DNA of 17,284 bases from Streptosporangiaceae bacterium (lineage in GTDB: Bacteria; Actinomycetota; Actinomycetes; Streptosporangiales; Streptosporangiaceae). The first letter of the stretch is position 1; each line of letters begins with the position of its first letter. Shown here piece by piece: positions 1-5,551 of this stretch. The translations under genes and the position numbers were made by a program. The stretch is from assembly GCA_025934635.1 (NCBI GenBank), contig JAICWX010000187.1, positions 1 through 17,284 of the forward strand. Direction: 5' to 3'. The notes beneath the pieces are model-generated. The model saw only the letters and a program-made list of their open reading frames with translations. It had not been told where the DNA came from and did not search any database.

Positions 1-2
1 GG

Positions 3-248
3 ACGCCGTCGAAGGCGCCGCTGTCGCGGAGCCGGGTGACCTGCTCGCATGCGGCCTCGACGCCGGCCATCTTGTCGTGCGCGACCTGGCCGGCGAGCCA
101 GCCGGGGATCTCGATGTCGGGGATGGCGGCGGCCAGGCGGCGGCCCATGGCCTGCGGTCAGCACCCCGATCTGGTGACGGGCGTGGGTGAGGTCCGGCCG
201 GACGGGAGGCTCGATCTCGCAGACGATCCCGAACGGGCGCGCGCTCAT
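3..248 (-). pseudogene. Methylenetetrahydrofolate reductase remnant (internal deletion, frameshift)
   Basis: This is a decayed gene, cut by the left edge of the window. From the ATG at 248 the first 30 codons read like the N terminus of actinobacterial MTHFR-like proteins, with the pieces IVCEIEPP, RPDLTHARHQIGVL. After about position 159 the similarity stops. From about 157 down to 3, in a different frame, the translation reads like the C-terminal part of the same family (RRLAAAIPDIEIPGWL, then AGVEAACEQVTRLRDSGAFDGV, of which the last part continues off the window). The middle of the protein, which normally carries most of the TIM barrel (roughly 170 residues), is missing and the two ends are out of frame. 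An intact enzyme would reduce 5,10-methylene-THF with a flavin cofactor; this copy cannot. The family assignment is from memory of conserved motifs. No convincing ribosome binding site precedes the ATG. Confidence 0.68.
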
Positions 249-279
249 GACGGCAACGCTAGCGCGCAGGCCATGAACG

Positions 280-296
280 CTGACCGGTTCGGTCAG
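280..296 (-). terminator. Hairpin after wzy
   Basis: A perfect inverted repeat CTGACCG-GTT-CGGTCAG (7-bp stem, 3-base loop) lies 9 bases past the wzy stop codon (306-308). No T-run follows on the minus strand, so it would be a hairpin-only terminator of the kind common in actinobacteria. It fits as the end of the polysaccharide operon and separates it from the MTHFR remnant. Confidence 0.5.
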
Positions 297-305
297 GCAG
301 CACTG

Positions 306-1709
306 TTATAACACTCTGCCATAAAGACTTCCCGGCGCCATGCGGCGAAGTCCTCGGCCGCCGCCCGTCCTCGGCCGAGGACTGCGGTCCGCCGGGGCCC
401 GGCGGCCGTACAGCAGCAACTCGGCGCACGTGGCCAGCAGGGCAAGCGCCGCCGCCGCGCGCATCTGGACCACCATCGTGGGCAGGCCGGCCTCGTACAG
501 CAGGGCTGAAGCGATCGCGCCTGCGAGCAGGATGACCCTGGCGGGCGTGCACTCCCGCAGCAGCCAGCTTTCGAACCGGCCGAAGACGAGCCCGAGGAAA
601 AAGAAAAGAAGGAACAGCCAGGGAAACGGGAGCATCCCGACGTAGGTGCCCACCATGCTCGGGATGTAGTTGATCTGCTGCAAGCCGAAGTCATCGATCT
701 GCAGCTGCGCCGGGTTAATGCCCGGCCCGAGCGCGAGCTTGCTCTTCCACAGGAAGCTCGGGACGGCAAGGAGCAGCGATTCCGGCACGTAGCTAGCGCT
801 CAGCCGAGGCTGCCCCTCGCTCATCGACTGCAGGATGGACCCCGCGAAGTCAACCCCGGCTTCCCGGGTCGCGAACTGGGCGACAAGCCCCGGCATCGCG
901 GCGTCGTTCCCCGAGGACCCGCCGAACAGGCCGCTGCCGAGCGCGCTTATCCGGCTGCCCAGACCGCTGTTCGTGTAGAAGATGTCGCGTCCCTGCTGAA
1001 CCCGTACCCCGTTGATCGCATGCAAGGCCATCAACGCCAGCAGCGCCGCGGCCAGGAGCTGACGGCGCGGTAGCCGGATGCCGATGAAGGTCAGCACGAC
1101 AATCAGCGCGAGTCCGTCCATCAGGATGGGGGTGCGCTCCCCGGCCAGGGCGAGCATCAGGGACTGGACGATCAGCACCGGCAGGAGCCACCGGGTCCCG
1201 TGCCGCAGCACGAACGCGACCGCTGCCGTGGCGATCATGACGATGAAGAAGGTGGAGACCAGGTTGGTCTCCAGCGACGTGCCCGCGCCGGTCGCCCTGC
1301 CGTCGTTGTAGCCCTCGCCGGCGGCGGTGACTATGACCATCGGGACGCAGGCCGCCGCGAGTACCCGCCAGTCGAGCACTCTGGTCAGGGCGGTCAGGTT
1401 GACCGGGCGGGACGGCCCCTCCACCCGTTCCGGGTGGGTTAGCAAGTAGGCGATGGTGAAGCCCAGCATGACGACTGACATGATCAGGTCGGCCTGGTCG
1501 GTAAAACTGCGATTGACGCCGATCGCGAAGCTGTCCTGCGCGCTGACCGACGGGATGGCCAGCAGCGCGGGCGCGATGCCCAGGTCGACGGTGGAGGCGA
1601 GCATGAACAGCACCACCGGGCGAAGCAGCCAACGCCGCCCGATCCGGTGCCTGAGCAGCGCGAGCGACACGGCCTGCGCGAGCAGCGCGGCGAGCAGGGT
1701 AGTACTCAC
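306..1709 (-). CDS. Wzy-like O-antigen/EPS polymerase, multi-pass membrane protein
   Basis: This 467-residue, very hydrophobic protein has about ten predicted membrane segments. Segments lie near residues 4-20, 31-52, 75-91, 114-130, 150-168, 174-190, 197-212 and 217-233, and more follow from 360 to 434. Between them is one large loop at about 235-350, the arrangement seen in Wzy polymerases, which join lipid-linked repeat units on the outer face of the membrane. A GERTPIL piece at 190-196 resembles the conserved G-x-R patch before a mid-protein helix in this family. The GTG start at 1709 is chosen because AGGGGA sits 5 bases upstream and because GTG overlaps the stop of the preceding short gene as GTGA, suggesting translational coupling. 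The C-terminal tail (about 435-467) is Arg/Pro rich and probably cytoplasmic. Wzy sequences are poorly conserved, so the call rests on topology and context. Confidence 0.72.
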   Translation of the reverse strand: MSTTLLAALLAQAVSLALLRHRIGRRWLLRPVVLFMLASTVDLGIAPALLAIPSVSAQDSFAIGVNRSFTDQADLIMSVVMLGFTIAYLLTHPERVEGPSRPVNLTALTRVLDWRVLAAACVPMVIVTAAGEGYNDGRATGAGTSLETNLVSTFFIVMIATAAVAFVLRHGTRWLLPVLIVQSLMLALAGERTPILMDGLALIVVLTFIGIRLPRRQLLAAALLALMALHAINGVRVQQGRDIFYTNSGLGSRISALGSGLFGGSSGNDAAMPGLVAQFATREAGVDFAGSILQSMSEGQPRLSASYVPESLLLAVPSFLWKSKLALGPGINPAQLQIDDFGLQQINYIPSMVGTYVGMLPFPWLFLLFFFLGLVFGRFESWLLRECTPARVILLAGAIASALLYEAGLPTMVVQMRAAAALALLATCAELLLYGRRAPADRSPRPRTGGGRGLRRMAPGSLYGRVL

Positions 1710-1906
1710 GTGCGTCCCCTAGCCAGCGGCCCCAGGTCAGCCGGCAGTTCGGTGCTGGCGATTCTGGCTACCCGTGCCGGGTCGGGGCTGACCACCGTCA
1801 CCGCGATCATGATTGACTGCACGAGCAGCTGCGTTGTGGCTGAGCGCTGCCTGGTCAGCCCGTGCAGGTAACCGCGGAGTGTCGTCTCGACTCCAGGCTC
1901 AGCCAT
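1706..1906 (-). pseudogene. Mini-Wzz: internally deleted relative of the Wzc N terminus
   Basis: The 66-codon frame aligns in three blocks with the Wzc-like protein encoded at 12525-14156. Residues 1-20 match Wzc 1-20 (11 identities, including EPG, YLH). Residues 21-30 match Wzc 46-55 (SATxQLLVQ, 8 of 10). Residues 33-51 match Wzc 111-129 (MIAVTVVS...ARVARIA, 10 of 19). The missing pieces are the first transmembrane helix and about 55 residues of the periplasmic domain; everything after residue 129, including the kinase, is also gone. The frame nevertheless stays open, starts with ATG after GGGGGA at 1912-1917, and its stop overlaps the wzy start as GTGA. It is most simply a degraded Wzz gene kept as a translational leader for wzy, but a functional soluble small protein cannot be excluded. 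No membrane segment or kinase motif remains. Confidence 0.7.
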
Positions 1907-2312
1907 CGGATTCCCCCAGGTTTCCCTCGATCCCCAATCGTGCGGACTGACCCGCCAAGCCGGTCGCTGGCGTGACGCCCGTAGACCGTCACGAGACCGT
2001 CACGCAAGAACTGAAAGCTTAGTGTACACGAATGAATACACATAGTGATTACATACGTCCGATGTCTGCTATCCTCTTACTGCGCTGGACCCGGGGTGCC
2101 GGGCGGCTGCGGTCCGGTGCCTACGCGGCCCGGGCGGCAGCTGCGGGAGCCGGGCGCCGCTCCCGTCGATGACCTCGACGCGAACCACGTCATCCCGGCC
2201 GTGACGGTGGCGGTGACCGCCTGGCCGGAGGCCTGATCGGGCTGTACCGCACGCTGTTGCCGCACAGCTCATGCCGACGCCGTCTAACTTGATAAAAAGT
2301 CAGGTCCCAAAG
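1907..2312. other. 406-base spacer between methyltransferase and mini-Wzz genes
   Basis: No convincing gene is seen here. The part nearest the mini-Wzz (1965-2060) is comparatively AT-rich and repeat-bearing and probably holds a leader and promoter for the mini-Wzz/wzy pair on the minus strand. The part from 2070 to 2270 is GC-rich; its short open frames (around 2045-2236 plus, 2069-2272 minus) have no recognisable motif or clear ribosome binding site. Past 2280 the sequence turns AT-rich at the end of the methyltransferase gene, with a T5 run on the minus strand (2293-2298) but no GC-rich stem directly before it. Confidence 0.5.
1970..2005 (-). promoter_or_regulatory. Tandem 11-bp repeat with alternative stem-loops in the mini-Wzz/wzy leader
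   Basis: AGACCGTCACG occurs twice head to tail (1983-1993 and 1994-2004). GCGTGACG at 1970-1977 is complementary to both: 7 bp with the first copy (loop of 9) or 8 bp with the second (CGTCACGC, 1998-2005, loop of 20). The two pairings exclude each other. The element lies 64-99 bases upstream of the mini-Wzz ATG and could be an operator with direct repeats or a switchable leader structure. The repeats are seen in the sequence; any function is inference. Confidence 0.4.
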
Positions 2313-2984
2313 TCAGCTCCTGATGAAGATAGCCGTGTCCCATATCCCGGAACTTGTCCAGATAGACCGCCAGCCGGCCATCTCGGCCGCTACCTCGGCC
2401 CAGACCGGTGTCAGCGGGCCGAGCGCGGCGGTCCGTGAATTCGGCGCCTTCGACTGACACGGCAAGTACCAGTTGACATTGTCGATGATGAGCATTCCGC
2501 CCGGCTTGATCTTGGGCAGGATGAATTTGGCCGAGTAATCCCGGTAGTGCCCGTCGACGAGGGCGAAGTCGATGCTCTCATCGGCGAATGACAGCGCGGT
2601 CCTGGCGTAGGCGCTGTCGCCGCCGCGCTCCATGGGCTGGTCCCCGGGGGCCAGGATGTAGTCGACGTTTTGCAGCCCGCGGGCTTGCAGCGTAGCGGTG
2701 ACGGTCTCATGCCATCGCTCGTCGTGCTCCACGCTGGTCAGCGCGGCGACGCGCCGCGCGAACCAGACCGTGCTGCGGCCGGAGCCGAACTCCACGCCCA
2801 CGTCGGCGGGGCGCAGCAGGGACTCAAGCAGCCCGATGGCGGCCGGGGTCAGCCACGGGGCGTCGGCGTGACCGCGCTCGTAGATCAGCTGGCGCGTGCG
2901 GTTGTAGAGGTAACGGGGGGTCCGGTGACCCAGCGCGCGGGAGAGCGCGGGCACTGGGCGGGCGGGTGCGGACACGGCGTTCAT
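2313..2984 (-). CDS. Class I SAM-dependent methyltransferase (Methyltransf_24-like)
   Basis: The 223-residue protein has a Rossmann SAM-binding fold: motif I VEFGSGRSTVW (64-74), the acidic strand-2 end SVEHDERW (84-91), ALVDGHYRDY (141-150) and GGMLIIDN (162-169). The DGxH plus IIDN pattern is typical of the Methyltransf_24 group, which includes sugar and small-molecule O-methyltransferases; the acceptor here is unknown. The ATG at 2984 is preferred over one at 3011 because GGAGGA (2994-2999) lies 9 bases before it and because the ATG shares one base with the stop of the FkbM gene (TGATG), indicating coupling. It is the last of four consecutive methyltransferase genes and is followed by a 400-base spacer. 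No signal peptide or membrane segment is seen, so it should act in the cytoplasm. Confidence 0.85.
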   Translation of the reverse strand: MNAVSAPARPVPALSRALGHRTPRYLYNRTRQLIYERGHADAPWLTPAAIGLLESLLRPADVGVEFGSGRSTVWFARRVAALTSVEHDERWHETVTATLQARGLQNVDYILAPGDQPMERGGDSAYARTALSFADESIDFALVDGHYRDYSAKFILPKIKPGGMLIIDNVNWYLPCQSKAPNSRTAALGPLTPVWAEVAAEMAGWRSIWTSSGIWDTAIFIRS

Positions 2985-3847
2985 CAGCGAGCATCCTCCA
3001 GGGCGGGACAAGCGAAGACATCAGCACCGAAGCCGTCGGCGGCGACCGGGATGAGGCATCCAGCCAGGTCGGGGCGGTAGAGCCGGTACCCGTAGCCGAT
3101 CAGCAGCTCGGCGACAGGACGCCGGTCAACGCCGACGGCAAAGGTGGACATCTGGTTCCACTCGAGCTGGATCAGGCCGATCCGGTGGCCGGCGAGCGCA
3201 CGGGCACAGCCGCGGAGCACGTCGATCTCGAACCCCTCGACATCGATCTTCATGCCGGTGACGTGACGATCACCGATGAGCGAGTCGACCGTGACCAGCT
3301 CGGTTTCCACCGGGCCGTCCGGGTCCAGGCTGTTGCCGGCGTCCCGGCCCGCGGTGAACCTGGCGATTCCGCAGTGGTCGCCGGCGGCGGCCTGCACCGC
3401 GGTCACCTGGTAGCCGTTGAGCGCGATGTTCTCCCGCAGCAGGCCGAAAGTGTCGGCGGCGGGCTCGAGCGCGATGACCTCGGCGCCGAGTTCGGCGGCC
3501 CACAGCGTGTACGTACCCACGTTGGCGCCCACGTCGACGAACAGCCCGCCGTCCCGCAGCACCCGCCGCCACACCAACATCTCGGGCAGGTCGGGCGGGT
3601 TGGCGTACAGCACCATCGAGGCGCTAGTGCGGTGCAGGTCGACCCAGAGCCGGGATCGCTCCCCTAGCCGCGCGATCGCCCGGCGGCGGAGCAGGCGGCT
3701 CCGTGCCTGGTAACGGACGACGCGCAGCAGAGCGCGGCCGCGCCGCCCGGAGTTCGAGGGATGCCGCCAGACGTACCTGACGACTGACGCGACAGTGCCG
3801 AGCCAGGTGCGGACGGCAGGCATGTAACGGCCGGACCGCTTCCGCAT
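2984..3847 (-). CDS. FkbM family SAM-dependent methyltransferase
   Basis: This 287-residue protein has a basic N-terminal stretch (residues 1-65, many Arg) followed by the FkbM methyltransferase domain: motif I FVDVGANVGTYT (103-114), ALEPA (126-130), ENIALNG (139-145), LVTVDSL (184-190) and MKIDVEGFE (199-207). FkbM enzymes methylate hydroxyl groups of macrolides and, in glycan loci, of sugars. The ATG at 3847 is selected by a strong ribosome binding site (GAGGAG at 3855-3860, spacing 7); the frame is open further upstream, but that part lies under the preceding gene and reads as shadow sequence. The start lies inside the preceding methyltransferase frame (out-of-frame overlap of 224 bases), and the stop overlaps the next start. 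The sugar acceptor cannot be deduced. Confidence 0.87.
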   Translation of the reverse strand: MRKRSGRYMPAVRTWLGTVASVVRYVWRHPSNSGRRGRALLRVVRYQARSRLLRRRAIARLGERSRLWVDLHRTSASMVLYANPPDLPEMLVWRRVLRDGGLFVDVGANVGTYTLWAAELGAEVIALEPAADTFGLLRENIALNGYQVTAVQAAAGDHCGIARFTAGRDAGNSLDPDGPVETELVTVDSLIGDRHVTGMKIDVEGFEIDVLRGCARALAGHRIGLIQLEWNQMSTFAVGVDRRPVAELLIGYGYRLYRPDLAGCLIPVAADGFGADVFACPALEDAR

Positions 3848-4502
3848 AGACGCTCTCCTCTGCCCGCTCGTGCAGGTCGAGCTGGCCCGGGTCGGCGATC
3901 GCGGTCGAGCCGGGCGGCAGGATGCCACCGTCGGCGAACCCCGCATCGGCCAGCAGCCGCAGCAGCGAGTCCCCGTCATACATCCACAGATGATGCCGCG
4001 GCCCGGCCAGCGCCCACCGCGCCCGCGCCCGCAACCCCGCGGGCCGATCCAGGCCCATGTGAGTACCGGCCACGAACCCGTCCGCATCCCCGGAGGCGAC
4101 GTACCCGGCCACCAGCCGGGACAGGTCCGGGGCAGCCAGCCGGGCGATACCGCCAGGCCGCAGCACCCGCATCACCTCAGCCAGGAACGCCCGCGCCTCG
4201 CCGCGATCCAGATGCTCGATCATGTGTGAGCTGTACACTGCCCGGGCCGCCCCTGTGGCACACGGAATACGTACCGCAGCATTAGCGAACCGAATATCCT
4301 CCGACCGCGCCAAGGCAACCAAGTCCGCAGACCGCGGGCCGAGGAAAAACGTGCCCGCGAGCATCGCGCCAATTCCTGGCCAGCGGGACACGCGAACGCT
4401 GAATGAGTTGTCGAAATTAAGCCATCCGGGAGTGGGCGTCGCCCCACATCCGACATTCACCAGAATGTCGGACTTCGTTACTTGAAGATTGATTCTCCCC
4501 AC
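3624..4502 (-). CDS. Class I SAM methyltransferase with read-through C terminus
   Basis: The 292-residue frame has motif I LVNVGCGATPTPGWLNFD (14-31), SSHMIEHLD (91-99), VLRPGG (113-118) and HHLWMYDGDSL (170-180), the pattern of small predicted methyltransferases common in glycan loci. In relatives I know, the protein ends shortly after a segment like ESVYAEA (216-222). Here the frame continues about 70 residues beyond it, entirely on top of the FkbM gene in another frame, with Arg/Pro/Ala-rich sequence of shadow type. The gene has therefore probably lost its original stop by a small indel or substitution, or there is a sequencing error. The start is uncertain: GTG at 4502 lacks a clear ribosome binding site. 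The methyl acceptor is unknown. A 92-base gap without a clear promoter separates it from the upstream methyltransferase. Confidence 0.78.
   Translation of the reverse strand: MGRINLQVTKSDILVNVGCGATPTPGWLNFDNSFSVRVSRWPGIGAMLAGTFFLGPRSADLVALARSEDIRFANAAVRIPCATGAARAVYSSHMIEHLDRGEARAFLAEVMRVLRPGGIARLAAPDLSRLVAGYVASGDADGFVAGTHMGLDRPAGLRARARWALAGPRHHLWMYDGDSLLRLLADAGFADGGILPPGSTAIADPGQLDLHERAEESVYAEAVRPLHACRPHLARHCRVSRQVRLAASLELRAARPRSAARRPLPGTEPPAPPPGDRAARGAIPALGRPAPH
3855..3860 (-). promoter_or_regulatory. Ribosome binding site fixing the FkbM start
   Basis: GAGGAG on the minus strand, 7 bases before the ATG at 3847, lies inside the coding sequence of the upstream methyltransferase. It decides the FkbM start and shows that the upstream gene's natural end should be near here. 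Confidence 0.7.
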
Positions 4503-4594
4503 TGTCCAAGCGTATCGTAAAAGGCACGTCAGGTGAATTAGCGAGCAGTCAGGATGACATAGTTACGGCAACTGGGCACCGGCTGGCTGTCTCC

Positions 4595-5551
4595 TCACCG
4601 GGTCAGGCGGGCCTTGAGGGATCCGGCGCGGCCGAGCGCTCCCGACAGTCGGTACACCGGGTCGAAAGGCGCGGCGGCCGAGTAGAAGCGAGCTAGCGCC
4701 GTCTTGGCACCGGGATTGACCTTTCCGGATTCCAGAGCAGGCCCCGTCGCGGCCAGGCTCTGCTCCGCGGCCCGGCCGAGGCCGCGACGTGTCCGGGACC
4801 GGTCGCGGGCGGCGATCAGGGCGGAAACCGGGAACTCGAAGGGGAGCCCGGTCGACCAGATCCGTTCTATCCGCAAGCCGCTTGCCTGCGCCGCCATGGC
4901 CAGTCCGGAGGATGAGGGAAAGGAGACGTGGTCGTGCACCTTGCACATCGCCCACCAGGCCCTGAGCGCGGTTGCCTCAAACGACAGCGCGTTCGGCGTC
5001 GACAGGTAAAAGGTACCGCCGGGAGTGAGCACCTCCCTGACGGCACGCAGGAAGGCCGCGATGTCATAGATATGCTCGAATACGTTAATGGCCACGACCG
5101 CGTCGAAGGTGCGGCCGTCAGGGATCTCATCCATCGTCGAGTACAGCGTGCCGATGCCCCACGTATCGCGGATGTAGTCCCGGTGAACCGCGCTGGACTC
5201 CACCGCCTCCACTGAGCAGCCGGCCTCGCGCGCCGCCGCGAGCAAGTGGCCCGACCCCGGCCCGATCTCGAGCACTGATCCGGCAGGAAGGGCCAGTCCG
5301 GTCCAGAGCGCACCCGACGGCTCGCGCCCGGTGAGCGCATTACTGACATCTATGTACTCATCGTCCTGAAATGCCTCATCGTGAAGAAGCTGGAACCTGG
5401 CTGGCGTTATGTCCCTGAATACCGAGCGACAATTCTGGCATCTAATCCAGATATCGACTCTGGTGCCGACGACACGCGATGAATCGCCGCCGCAAAAAGG
5501 GCACCTACGACGCGTGGCCGTTCGGGCGCCGGCCATCGGCTGCCGGGTCAT
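4595..5551 (-). CDS. SAM methyltransferase with N-terminal zinc ribbon
   Basis: The 318-residue protein begins with two CxxC knuckles (C17/C20 and C38/C41), which probably bind zinc. A Methyltransf_23-type domain follows: EIGPGSGHLL (95-104), EAVESS (115-120), VAINVFEHIYD (153-163), LTPGGTFYLSTPN (175-187) and HDHVSFPS (206-213). Zinc-ribbon methyltransferases of this layout are frequent in O-antigen and natural-product sugar loci, where members act as sugar C- or O-methyltransferases; the C-terminal partner domain typical of the 400-residue C-methyltransferases is absent here. The ATG at 5551 overlaps the stop of the two-domain oxidoreductase as ATGA, and an AGGGTG lies about 10 bases upstream; an in-frame ATG at 5536 is an alternative. 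It is the last member of the tightly coupled operon segment. Confidence 0.86.
   Translation of the reverse strand: MTRQPMAGARTATRRRCPFCGGDSSRVVGTRVDIWIRCQNCRSVFRDITPARFQLLHDEAFQDDEYIDVSNALTGREPSGALWTGLALPAGSVLEIGPGSGHLLAAAREAGCSVEAVESSAVHRDYIRDTWGIGTLYSTMDEIPDGRTFDAVVAINVFEHIYDIAAFLRAVREVLTPGGTFYLSTPNALSFEATALRAWWAMCKVHDHVSFPSSSGLAMAAQASGLRIERIWSTGLPFEFPVSALIAARDRSRTRRGLGRAAEQSLAATGPALESGKVNPGAKTALARFYSAAAPFDPVYRLSGALGRAGSLKARLTR

Noticed and set aside
2045..2272. Short open frames on both strands in the spacer, including a piece reading LIGLYRTLLPHS on the plus strand
   Set aside because: No matching upstream homology, no ribosome binding site and stops on both sides; not enough to call a gene or a named remnant.
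2291..2312. Possible rho-independent terminator after the last methyltransferase
   Set aside because: There is a T5 run and a TGACTTT direct repeat, but no GC-rich stem directly before the T run.
3848..4087. Longer FkbM start at 4087
   Set aside because: The extra 80 residues are Cys/Arg/Trp-rich shadow of the upstream methyltransferase, and a strong ribosome binding site marks 3847.
4503..4594. Possible internal promoter between two methyltransferase genes
   Set aside because: A TACGAT hexamer fits a -10, but no -35-like sequence is found at 16-18 bases.
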